A program made the translations under genes and the position numbers. 64,000 bases of DNA from Saprospiraceae bacterium. GTDB taxonomy: Bacteria > Bacteroidota > Bacteroidia > Chitinophagales > Saprospiraceae. Shown piece after piece: positions 43,524 to 51,766 of this stretch. The stretch covers positions 62,001 through 126,000 of the forward strand of contig JALWRC010000080.1 in assembly GCA_027080725.1 (NCBI GenBank), read 5' to 3'. Below the pieces are notes generated by a model, which was given only the letters and a program-made list of their open reading frames with translations, did no database searches and was not told the DNA's origin. Position 1 is the stretch's first letter; every line of letters begins with the position of its first letter.

Positions 43524-46079
43524 ATGAAGAAAGTATATCCTATTGCAATAGCCGCTATTCTGGGTTCCACCTTATTGTTTTTTGGAGGGGGCTTTGTTCG
43601 ACCATTTCATACCTCGACTTCTTATGACCTCTCAATATTTCGTCCTGTAGACGAGGAAGAAAATCCCGGAGAGAACTGGATGTTCACTCAGCGCGCCTAC
43701 CCGGTTGGGGCGATTCCTCCCGATGCGCGATACCGGGCAAAACGCCATATCAAAAAGCATTTTTTGAGTTTGCGCTCCGGAGAAATGGCAAAGCAAATCG
43801 GACCCCGGAATATCGGTGGGAGGATAACGGATATCGAAATATTGGACGATACTGATACTTCGATTTATCTCGGCACTGCATCTGGTGGCGTCTTTCTCTC
43901 GAAGGACATGGGCGGGCACTGGCGACCTATTTTTGACAAAACCCTTACTTTGGCGATTGGAGATATAGCCATCGCCCCGTCCAATAGCAAGCGCATCTAC
44001 GTCGGCACCGGTGAACCCAACGGGGGAGGCGGCTCCATCGCCTACGAAGGCAGCGGGGTCTTCACCAGTCAAGATGGTGGAGAGACATGGAAACGCGCCG
44101 GTCTGCGCAGAAGTGGAAGTATCGGTCAAATTGCCGTTGACCCACGGGATGAAAACCGTCTTTTTGCAGCAGCTATGGGCCCCCTTTATCGCAAGGGGGA
44201 ACAACGCGGGCTGTACCGGTCCGAAGATGCAGGCAAGTCATGGGAACGCTTGCTCTACGTGAATGATTCTACCGGTATCATTCAGGTACTAATAGATCCT
44301 CTGCATCCGGATACCATGTATGCGGTGGCATGGGAGCGGTTTAAGACCACTACTCGCCGGGACTACGGTGGACCTGCTTCCGGAATATACAAATCGACCG
44401 ACGGGGGAGATCATTGGGACAAATTAATGCAGGACTTGCCGGATGAACCCGGGGGATTCAACCGGATTAGCATCGCCATCTCTCCTCAAAAGACCAATAT
44501 CCTTTATGCGCTATTCCTCGACAGAGTTGGACACCTCTACGGATTGTATCGCTCGGAAGATTACGGCGAGCATTGGAAGCAGCTGCAGCGATGGCGACAA
44601 GGAGGCCCCTCCTATGGATATTGGTTTGGCGGACTCCGGGTTTCGCCCGATGATCCGGACTTGTTGTATTATTTGGGATTTTTCTTTATGCATTCGGTTG
44701 ATGGTGGCAAAAGTTGGAACAGTAACGAAAGCATCCACGTGGACCAACATGCCATGGCCTTTTTTCCCGGTAGAAAAGGCTCCTTTTTGGTCGGCAACGA
44801 TGGAGGATTGTATTTGACGGACAATGGAGGAAAGTCGTTTACACACTATAAAAACTTGCCCATCACGCAATACTACAAAATACATGTAGATGCCTCTGAT
44901 GAAAATCGTATCTACTGTGGAGCGCAAGATAATAATACGACCCGCACGATCAACGGCTCTCCGGACCATTTCAGTTTTATTCTCGGCGGAGATGGCTTTA
45001 AAGCCACGGTACACCCCACTCGACCCAACAGAATTTATGCGGAATATCAATACGGCAATCTCTTTCGATCCGATGACGATGGAAAGAATTTTGCCCGTGT
45101 TATTACGGGATTAGAAGGAAGGGAGCCTTACAACTGGAACTTCCCCTATGTCCTTTCGCCCCAACACCCGGATACGATGTACTGTGGCTCCAATCGCATT
45201 TACATGAGTGAAAACGGAGGGGACTTGTGGGTTCCCATTAGTCCCAGGTTGACCCGGCGAAACTATTCCGGCAATCAGACGTTTGGTACGGTCACAACCA
45301 TCGATGTCTCCCGGCTCGATGACCAACTCATCTACGCCGGGACGGATGACGGCAAGGTGTGGGGCTCCCGGGATCAAGGAGAGAACTGGACAGACCTCTC
45401 TGCCGGATTGCCCAATCGCTGGGTCACCAAGGTGTTGGCATCCCGCCGGCACTCCTCCTGGGTTTGGGTGGCTTTCTCGGGGTACCGGCATGGCCCCAAT
45501 GACGGTCATGTTTTTCTTTCTAAGGATTACGGCGAAACCTGGCAAAATGTAACCGGCAACCTGGCGGATATGCCGGTCAACGATCTCGAAGAGGATGCGG
45601 GGGGCCGGATTTACGCCGCCACGGATATGGGCTTGTACATGAATTCCGTCGAAATGCCCGCTTTGACATGGTCCGTTTTCGGAGACAATCTATTGCCGTT
45701 GATTGTTATGGATTTACAATATTATCCGCCTCATTTCTTGTATGCAGGCACTTATGGACGCTCGGGATATCGCATCAAGACACCTCCCCCCCTCTCGTCT
45801 AAAACTCCGGACTCTGTTCTTGCCCTGTGGGACATCCGGACCGTACGTGTCCGCCCGGGAGTTTTGGAATTACAACTGCAAGGGCAAAATATGCCCCGGA
45901 ACCTGAAGGCCCGCATCTCGGATTTGAATGGACAAGCGTTAACGGAATTTTCCCTTTCCAAATCAAAGACTGACACGAAGTACCGCACTCCTTTGCCTTC
46001 ATTGCCGGCAGGTATGTGTTGGCTCACTGTCCGGGGGAATAATGAAATCCGAAGCCGTAAGTTTGTTTTGACCCGGTAA
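43524..46079 (+). CDS. Exported Asp-box (BNR/sortilin-like) beta-propeller protein with T9SS-like tail
   Basis: The 851-residue protein has a signal segment (PIAIAAILGSTLLFFGGGF). At least ten Asp-box repeats of the S-x-D-x-G-x-x-W type follow (SKDMGGHWRPI, SQDGGETWKRA, SEDAGKSWERL, STDGGDHWDKL, SEDYGEHWKQL, SVDGGKSWNS, SKDYGETWQNV), spaced as in two stacked propellers of the VPS10/xyloglucanase-like kind. The last 80 residues (LKARISDLNGQALTEF, LPAGMCWLTVRGNNE) look like a T9SS type A sorting domain. No catalytic residues are recognised; glycan binding or protein interaction at the cell surface is likely. Confidence 0.82.
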   Translation: MKKVYPIAIAAILGSTLLFFGGGFVRPFHTSTSYDLSIFRPVDEEENPGENWMFTQRAYPVGAIPPDARYRAKRHIKKHFLSLRSGEMAKQIGPRNIGGRITDIEILDDTDTSIYLGTASGGVFLSKDMGGHWRPIFDKTLTLAIGDIAIAPSNSKRIYVGTGEPNGGGGSIAYEGSGVFTSQDGGETWKRAGLRRSGSIGQIAVDPRDENRLFAAAMGPLYRKGEQRGLYRSEDAGKSWERLLYVNDSTGIIQVLIDPLHPDTMYAVAWERFKTTTRRDYGGPASGIYKSTDGGDHWDKLMQDLPDEPGGFNRISIAISPQKTNILYALFLDRVGHLYGLYRSEDYGEHWKQLQRWRQGGPSYGYWFGGLRVSPDDPDLLYYLGFFFMHSVDGGKSWNSNESIHVDQHAMAFFPGRKGSFLVGNDGGLYLTDNGGKSFTHYKNLPITQYYKIHVDASDENRIYCGAQDNNTTRTINGSPDHFSFILGGDGFKATVHPTRPNRIYAEYQYGNLFRSDDDGKNFARVITGLEGREPYNWNFPYVLSPQHPDTMYCGSNRIYMSENGGDLWVPISPRLTRRNYSGNQTFGTVTTIDVSRLDDQLIYAGTDDGKVWGSRDQGENWTDLSAGLPNRWVTKVLASRRHSSWVWVAFSGYRHGPNDGHVFLSKDYGETWQNVTGNLADMPVNDLEEDAGGRIYAATDMGLYMNSVEMPALTWSVFGDNLLPLIVMDLQYYPPHFLYAGTYGRSGYRIKTPPPLSSKTPDSVLALWDIRTVRVRPGVLELQLQGQNMPRNLKARISDLNGQALTEFSLSKSKTDTKYRTPLPSLPAGMCWLTVRGNNEIRSRKFVLTR
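43601..43613 (+). repeat. 13-bp word ACCATTTCATACC in the Asp-box gene
   Basis: Exact copy, in the codon region just after the signal peptide (Arg-Pro-Phe-His-Thr). Confidence 0.75.
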
Positions 46080-46134
46080 CGTCTTTGAATTGGACCATTG
46101 AGACAAAGGGCCGCATTGCCTAATAATTCCCACA

Positions 46135-47733
46135 CTACCTGGCATCGTAATCCTTGCCATCTTCCAGGATGCGCTTGCGATGGATATCAAATCCTGGGTG
46201 GACAAAGCTCCTCTCCGGGACAAAAAACGGGGTTTTGACCCCACTCAAGTCGATGAGGGCATGAAACAGATCATCCGTCACTACCGGCCGCCGTCGAATA
46301 GAATCGCTAATCCGGCCATACAGAAAGTCCCTTCCTTCCGGAGTCCACAGAAGAAGGGGAATCTCTACATTGCAGCGCGGCAAAACACCGGAATAATCGT
46401 GCCCTACTCTGTCCCCTTCGTCATAGACGTTCTCCCCATGATCGGAGAGGTACAACGCAAGAACCTCCTCCCTCGGATGGCGGGCGGTATACCCACTCAG
46501 CACAGAAAAAACACGGTCCACCACATAATCATTGTACAAGACACTGTTGTCGTATTGGGCGATGAGGTGCGCTTTGGAATTGTGACCGGAGAAGTGACTA
46601 AAAGCGCCCGGGTAACGCTTTGCATAAGCCGTGTGGTTGCCCATGAGATGAAGGACAATAAACTTTTTACCGGCCGTATCTCCTAGGGCCTTTTGTAGCG
46701 GGACGAAGAGATTTTCGTCATATGCCGCTTGATTAGTAGCTTCAAAGGAAGAAGAGCTGCTCGTGTTGATGAAGCGGACGACATCCGATTTGCGTCCCAT
46801 CGCACTCACCATGTTATCCCAGACACCGACAGGGGGTTGGTTGGACAACCAAAAGGTCTTAAATCCGGCAGAATGCAGCACATCGATGATATCCACCGTT
46901 CGATTGACGGGTTGCCGGTTGTCGAGATTGGAGGAGGAGAGCATCGCCAAAACGCTGCTCATCGTATTGGAGTACGGGGCCACAGCATCGGTAAACACGG
47001 CAATATCCCGGCGTTTATCCAGCCGTGGGGTGGTCTTCCGGCTGTATCCATAGAGCGACATATGGTTGCGATTGGCCGACTCCCCGATGACCAATACCAG
47101 TGTACAGGGCTCCGGAAGTGCACTCGTGGCTTGCACTTTCTTCGGGCGCACTTTTTTTAAAAAATCACGGTAGGTTTGAATCTGACTTGTCAATTGTCGT
47201 GCGACCTTGACCGTGTGGGGTACGCCCTTTCTGAAGAACCTGTGATGCAGTATGTTTTCACCGATAAAAAGAAGGGAGAAGGTCAGGACCAGAAGTGATA
47301 TCCGGGAGAGGTGTTTTGTTTTTTGGTATGAAATGGTAGAGCGCAGGGCTCGGATAAAAATCCAGACGTAAGGCAAGACGATTAGCAAACCCATTCCCGA
47401 TTTGAGTTGGATAAAATCTATTGATTCATCCAAATTGGTGTTGGCTATAACCAGTAAGGAGGTGGTGCTCAAAGGGCCACGCAAGATGACCCAATGGATG
47501 ATTTCGACCAATCCCATGAGGAAGAAGAGGATACAAGCCAACCGGTAAACCATCGGTCTTCGCAGCCAGAGAGCGGGAAGGGTAAAAAGCGGAATCCACG
47601 CAAGGGCGATCGCCAATTGGCGGCTATCCGACAAAGGATACCGGATCGCGACTCCGGCCAACCAAGGAGCCCAAGCCAACAAAAGGAGCCAGGGAGGATA
47701 AATTTGAAAAAGGGCAGATCGTATGCGTTTCAT
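46135..47733 (-). CDS. Phosphoethanolamine transferase-like sulfatase-fold membrane protein
   Basis: The 532-residue protein has about five N-terminal membrane helices (WLLLLAWAPWLAGVAI, LACILFFLMGLVEIIHWVI, LLIVLPYVWIFIRAL, ISLLVLTFSLLFIGENIL). The periplasmic alkaline-phosphatase/sulfatase domain has VLVIGESANRNHMSLYGYSR (Ser in place of the usual Thr nucleophile), FIVLHLMGNHTAYAKRYP and ALYLSDHGENVYDEGDRVGH, carrying the zinc ligands. EptA/CptA-type enzymes move phosphoethanolamine to lipid A or core sugars. The substrate here is inferred only from the family. It is first of a minus-strand group with the CopD-like gene 13 bases upstream. Confidence 0.86.
   Translation of the reverse strand: MKRIRSALFQIYPPWLLLLAWAPWLAGVAIRYPLSDSRQLAIALAWIPLFTLPALWLRRPMVYRLACILFFLMGLVEIIHWVILRGPLSTTSLLVIANTNLDESIDFIQLKSGMGLLIVLPYVWIFIRALRSTISYQKTKHLSRISLLVLTFSLLFIGENILHHRFFRKGVPHTVKVARQLTSQIQTYRDFLKKVRPKKVQATSALPEPCTLVLVIGESANRNHMSLYGYSRKTTPRLDKRRDIAVFTDAVAPYSNTMSSVLAMLSSSNLDNRQPVNRTVDIIDVLHSAGFKTFWLSNQPPVGVWDNMVSAMGRKSDVVRFINTSSSSSFEATNQAAYDENLFVPLQKALGDTAGKKFIVLHLMGNHTAYAKRYPGAFSHFSGHNSKAHLIAQYDNSVLYNDYVVDRVFSVLSGYTARHPREEVLALYLSDHGENVYDEGDRVGHDYSGVLPRCNVEIPLLLWTPEGRDFLYGRISDSIRRRPVVTDDLFHALIDLSGVKTPFFVPERSFVHPGFDIHRKRILEDGKDYDAR
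47325..47337 (-). repeat. 13-bp word, reverse copy, in the phosphoethanolamine transferase-like gene
   Basis: GGTATGAAATGGT on the plus strand. Here it encodes Thr-Ile-Ser-Tyr at the end of a membrane helix, in a different reading frame from the copies in asnB and the Asp-box gene. Confidence 0.75.
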
Positions 47734-47746
47734 GCTGTATCCCCGG

Positions 47747-48229
47747 TTAATTCACCCAAAACCATCCGTGGGCACCGGCCATCGCCCCCGCAATCGTCAG
47801 TAAGCTGAGCAGCAACAACACCCAGTGAAAACGCTGAATGATGCGAAAGGTGCGCTCCGGGGCTTTTTCTCCCATTTTCTGAAACCATGCATGGAGGACG
47901 TAAGGTTCGAGGATAAATATGACTACGGTGAAGAGGAGCCACACCAAGGTCATGGCATGTATCCACCAATAGCGCAATTGGAGGTATCGATCCCAGGCGT
48001 CCAGCCTATACAGCATATAGAATCCCGTCAATCCGGCGAGAAGGGTCATCCACTTGGCTTGAAGAGAAAATCGCCCCTCCAATTCCTCAAACATAGCGAG
48101 CATTTCGCCCTTGTTCTTCATCCTGCGTACTGCAGGAATAATAACAGACGTAACCATAGCGACCCCGCCAATCCACACAACAACGGCTAAGATATGAAGC
48201 ACTCTTGCTATGGTCAAGTCTTGTGGCAT
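47747..48229 (-). CDS. CopD-like four-helix membrane protein
   Basis: The 160-residue integral membrane protein has four helices. The first, LTIARVLHILAVVVWIGGVA, carries the His and the W-x-G-G motif of CopD/HemJ-like membrane proteins. The others are WMTLLAGLTGFYMLYRL, WIHAMTLVWLLFTVVIFIL and FHWVLLLLSLLTIAGAMAG. Members have been linked with copper uptake or haem handling; the family is loosely defined. The sequence cannot decide the ligand. Confidence 0.7.
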   Translation of the reverse strand: MPQDLTIARVLHILAVVVWIGGVAMVTSVIIPAVRRMKNKGEMLAMFEELEGRFSLQAKWMTLLAGLTGFYMLYRLDAWDRYLQLRYWWIHAMTLVWLLFTVVIFILEPYVLHAWFQKMGEKAPERTFRIIQRFHWVLLLLSLLTIAGAMAGAHGWFWVN

Positions 48230-48253
48230 TACGGTATGATTTTATTAATAAGG

Positions 48254-49471
48254 CTATCGTCCGGTAATCTTAAACGATTGAACACCGGAGTCGGTTCGGA
48301 TACGCAGAAGGTAAAAGCAATTATCAGGTAGAGGATAAGTTATCAAGTGGGTCTCAGAATTGCTTTGTACGATGCGGAAGGGAATGGCGCGGCCACTCAA
48401 ATCACAAAGGAAGAGGGCTCGTTCGGGCAGATAGCCCGGAATCCGGAGCTGCAGCCTGTGGTCCACCATTTCATACCTGATAGAGCGCTTGAATCCGGTC
48501 ATAGGATACAAACCGGTTGAAGGGCCAAGCTCAAAGGCTTTTGTGTCGATTAGCCGGTCATTGCGGTAAAGGGCGACTTTCCATAGACCCCATTGAGGGG
48601 CGGCGGGAAAGTCAATATACGAGGCGTAGTAATAGTACCACCAATCTTTCAAAATAGTGCCGGTGTATTCAAACCACAACGTGCCGGAAGGAGTAGTCCA
48701 ACGGATCGTCAGCTCATCCCCTTTGCGCAGGCCATACATCAGAGACCAGAAAGCGATGACCGAATCCGACGGGGTAAACCGGGTCCGGTCCATGACCCGG
48801 AAACGCATGGAGTCCAGCGGGGGTAAAAAATTCATCATCCCGTCGTCCCATACATGAAAAGTTGTGTCATAGGGTAGCGCAGAAATCCACCGGGATTTGG
48901 GATTGCCACAAGGACCCGCGAAAGGATCTACCAAACTCAAAGAGTCATACCATGTCTCGAAGTGCAAGTGCGGGTCGGTCGAATTGCCGGAACTACCGAC
49001 TTGTGCGATGCGCTGTCCGGCGGAGACATGATCCCCGACCTGTACCAGCATGCTGTTTTTCTTGAGATGGGCATAATAGCTGTACATCTTATTGGGATGC
49101 CGTACAGCGATGTAATTGCCAAAACCTTTGGACTTGTCCGATACGGTATTTTTATCGTATTCTCCATCGTGAATGAATGTGACGATACCGGTATCGGCAG
49201 CGAGTACAAACACCCCGGAATCCATCTGCGGAAAACTCCGGAGGACGATATCGGTCCCTTGGTGTCCCTCATAGGTTTTGGTGCCACACATATGGTCCTT
49301 GATGCCGCCCCAATCCACATAATTGACGATGATATAATCCTCACCGTAAGACCCTTCAATAGGGGTGACAAATTGGGGGTTTTGCCCGGAGGTGAATGTA
49401 CTCATCAGCAGGTATATCCCTACTATACAAGTGCTCATAATTGCATTGGTTCGAGAGAGCCTAATATTCAT
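48254..49471 (-). CDS. M23-family metallopeptidase with T9SS-type tail
   Basis: The 405-residue exported protein has a signal (IMSTCIVGIYLLMSTFTSG). The LytM/M23 domain carries zinc ligands in YEGHQGTDIVL (His-x3-Asp) and DPHLHFETWYD (His-x-His), with GNYIAVRHPNKMYSYYAHL between them. A beta-sandwich middle part is followed by a C-terminal sorting-like domain (LFLCDLSGRAIPFRIV, PDNCFYLLRIRTDSG). M23 enzymes cut peptidoglycan cross-links; a T9SS tail suggests a secreted form acting on other cells or on the surface. One exact 13-bp word lies within it (48465-48477). Confidence 0.87.
   Translation of the reverse strand: MNIRLSRTNAIMSTCIVGIYLLMSTFTSGQNPQFVTPIEGSYGEDYIIVNYVDWGGIKDHMCGTKTYEGHQGTDIVLRSFPQMDSGVFVLAADTGIVTFIHDGEYDKNTVSDKSKGFGNYIAVRHPNKMYSYYAHLKKNSMLVQVGDHVSAGQRIAQVGSSGNSTDPHLHFETWYDSLSLVDPFAGPCGNPKSRWISALPYDTTFHVWDDGMMNFLPPLDSMRFRVMDRTRFTPSDSVIAFWSLMYGLRKGDELTIRWTTPSGTLWFEYTGTILKDWWYYYYASYIDFPAAPQWGLWKVALYRNDRLIDTKAFELGPSTGLYPMTGFKRSIRYEMVDHRLQLRIPGYLPERALFLCDLSGRAIPFRIVQSNSETHLITYPLPDNCFYLLRIRTDSGVQSFKITGR
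48465..48477 (+). repeat. 13-bp word ACCATTTCATACC in the M23 gene
   Basis: Exact copy on the plus strand within a minus-strand gene. It is read there as Arg-Tyr-Glu-Met-Val, unlike the plus-strand gene copies. Confidence 0.75.
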
Positions 49472-49481
49472 ATTATTAAAT

Positions 49482-50696
49482 TTATTTTAATAGTCCTCTT
49501 CGCTTCATCTCCTGTCGAATATACCTGAGTTCCCTGCCGAGTTCACCTGTAATAGAAGTGTTTTCTTCTGCCCTCCGTATGAGATAGGGAAGCACCTCTT
49601 TGACAGGGCCATAAGGGAGGTATTTAGCGACATTATATCCCTCCTTTGCGAGATTGAAGGTAATGTAATCCGCCATGCCGTAGAGCTGTGAAAAGTTGAG
49701 GTGTGCGTGATTCTTGACAATGTCCCGTTGGTGAATGAGTTGTGCCTGGTAGGCGTTGGAATATAAATTATGAGAAGCATTGCAGGAGGCGAGATTTTCG
49801 TAGTGTTCCACACAAAAAAGTATGGCATCGTTGTATGCCTTGTCCGTGGCGGCTTTGTCCGGATGAATAGGCGATGGGTAGCCCATGTCTTTGGCGCGTT
49901 CTCGTTCTTTATCCATATACGCTCCCCGCACCAGTTTGCATCCGAAGAAGCATCCGTTGTCGGTGATATCCTTGTAGTCCATTTTCAATCGCCCCAACGC
50001 ATCTACGCGATACATTTGATAGGTGGTGTAAACGACCGCTTTGTTTTGGTTGTACTTGCGCATCATCTCGAGGACAATCTCGTCGATGGGCTCCTGCAAC
50101 CAGGATTCTTCTGCATCGACAAAAACCCCGACCTTGTATTCTTTCGCCGCAGCGCAAATGGCGTCAAAACGTTGGCGAAATCGTTCCCATTTATACATTT
50201 CCTGTTCGGTAAAAGTCTCTCCTTTTTGCTTTTTTTCCAATAGGAGGTTGTCGACCAACCCTGTGAGTTTCATGCTGACGACGGGAACCGAATCGCTGGA
50301 AGCGGCAAAGGTGATGGTCCGGAGTATATGCTCCTGCGTGTGATTCAAATCATCTTCTTCCGTTTTGCCTTCGGCGCCATAATCCAGGATACTCAACGTG
50401 TCGTACTGCATCAGTTTCTGGATGGTACGGGTGCATTCCATCAGGGATACCCCTCCGGTAAATTGCTTGAATATCGTGCGCTTAACAATCGTGGCAAACA
50501 AAGGCAAATGAAGTCGATTAGCCAGCAAAGCCAATTTGCTACCAAGCGCCACCAACCAAGGATGGCTCATCATCTTAAACAATCGATACATCCTTCGCAA
50601 CTCTCTGTCAGATAACTGTTGGAAGGCGATTTCGGTATTGGAAAAATCTACCGGCCCCGGAAGGGGATCACTAGGAGGATCTGTTTCTTTCTTCAT
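49482..50696 (-). CDS. Proline dehydrogenase
   Basis: This 404-residue FAD-dependent TIM-barrel enzyme oxidises proline to pyrroline-5-carboxylate. Family features are LMQYDTLSILDYGAEGK, VPVVSMKLTGLVDNLLLEKK, VGVFVDAEESWLQEPIDEI, CKLVRGAYMDKERERA (substrate-binding Arg) and the C-terminal YLPYGPVKEVLPYLIRRAEE. It is the usual monofunctional Bacteroidota form. A TATTTTTG -7-like element (minus strand, 50727-50720) lies about 24 bases before the start. The M23 gene follows 10 bases downstream. Confidence 0.93.
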   Translation of the reverse strand: MKKETDPPSDPLPGPVDFSNTEIAFQQLSDRELRRMYRLFKMMSHPWLVALGSKLALLANRLHLPLFATIVKRTIFKQFTGGVSLMECTRTIQKLMQYDTLSILDYGAEGKTEEDDLNHTQEHILRTITFAASSDSVPVVSMKLTGLVDNLLLEKKQKGETFTEQEMYKWERFRQRFDAICAAAKEYKVGVFVDAEESWLQEPIDEIVLEMMRKYNQNKAVVYTTYQMYRVDALGRLKMDYKDITDNGCFFGCKLVRGAYMDKERERAKDMGYPSPIHPDKAATDKAYNDAILFCVEHYENLASCNASHNLYSNAYQAQLIHQRDIVKNHAHLNFSQLYGMADYITFNLAKEGYNVAKYLPYGPVKEVLPYLIRRAEENTSITGELGRELRYIRQEMKRRGLLK

Positions 50697-51017
50697 GCAA
50701 TATGATGACTATTACGGGACAAAAATAGTAGAGTTTGGGATATTGGGGATAATATTCGCAAAGTATTTTACATTGATTTTTGCAGAGCACTACAATGGCA
50801 GAATAGCTTAACAATCCTCTCTTTGGGTGGTATTTCTACATTTCATCCTCATAATATGACAACTCATCCATTCCCTTTGCTTTCGCTCTACCTTTCCGAT
50901 TCATCTTTGTATTGTCATTCAATAAAACAATTGGGTACAACCGAAAGACGCGTTTTGTACAATCAATTATTCTATTGAAAATTCTATTTTCAACCAAACA
51001 TTAAATTGGCTTACGCT

Positions 51018-51689
51018 ATGAAAAAAATATCTATATTAATGATTGCTTTATCAGGCATGTTTTCAATGGCCTGTTCTCCAAAATCTTCACCTGAACAGTC
51101 CGTTTCCAATAAGGATAATGCAGCCTACGAAAAAAGCATGGGGGAAGCCTTTTCCTTGTTCAAACAGGGAAAATTGGAACGAGCGTCATTGGTTTTTGAA
51201 CGCATTGCCCAAGTGGAGAAAGGCAACTGGATCCCTTCCTATTATGCGGCTCATACCAACATCCTGCAGGTGTTTGCTACTACAGATAAGTCAAAAGGAG
51301 AAGAACTTCTACAAAGAGCTGAGAAATATCTTAAGCAAGCACAAAGTATCGCACCTCGTAACTCTGAAGTCGAGACCTTACAAGGTGTTTATTATACAGC
51401 AAAGATTGTCTTAGATCCGATGGTCAATGGTATGAAATTCTCTGCCCCGGCATTGTCTGCATTTGAAAAGGCCAAGCAATTGGACCCCTCCAATCCGCGT
51501 CCTGTATATCTTGCGGCACAATTTCAGATCAATGCATCTAAGTTCATGGGAGGAGATCCGGCTTCGTATTGTGCCGAAATAAAACGAGTGATTCCCATGT
51601 TTGATGCTTTCTCTCCCAAGCAAAAATTCGCCCCGAGATGGGGAAAAGAGCAGGCTTTAAAGGTATTAAGGTCGAGTCCATGCAAATAG
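51018..51689 (+). CDS. TPR-type lipoprotein
   Basis: The protein has about 223 residues from the ATG at 51018; a TTG at 51006 would break the signal. The lipoprotein signal is KISILMIALSGMFSMAC, with Cys near residue 19. The rest is made of helical hairpins of TPR kind (SMGEAFSLFKQGKLERASLV, EELLQRAEKYLKQAQSIAPR, ALSAFEKAKQLDPSNPRPVY). It lies 77 bases upstream of a TonB-dependent receptor gene, so the two may be co-transcribed. Function is unknown. Confidence 0.78.
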   Translation: MKKISILMIALSGMFSMACSPKSSPEQSVSNKDNAAYEKSMGEAFSLFKQGKLERASLVFERIAQVEKGNWIPSYYAAHTNILQVFATTDKSKGEELLQRAEKYLKQAQSIAPRNSEVETLQGVYYTAKIVLDPMVNGMKFSAPALSAFEKAKQLDPSNPRPVYLAAQFQINASKFMGGDPASYCAEIKRVIPMFDAFSPKQKFAPRWGKEQALKVLRSSPCK

Positions 51690-51742
51690 CATCAGCAGAA
51701 TAGGTGCAGGTAGCATACAAGGTGATAATTAGTATTTAATTA

Positions 51743-51755
51743 ACCATTTCATACA
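51743..51755 (+). repeat. Near-copy (12 of 13) of the 13-bp word before the TonB receptor gene
   Basis: ACCATTTCATACA, 12 bases before the start codon. It is intergenic and sits where a ribosome-binding or regulatory site would be expected. Confidence 0.5.
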
Positions 51756-51766
51756 AAAAGAGAATC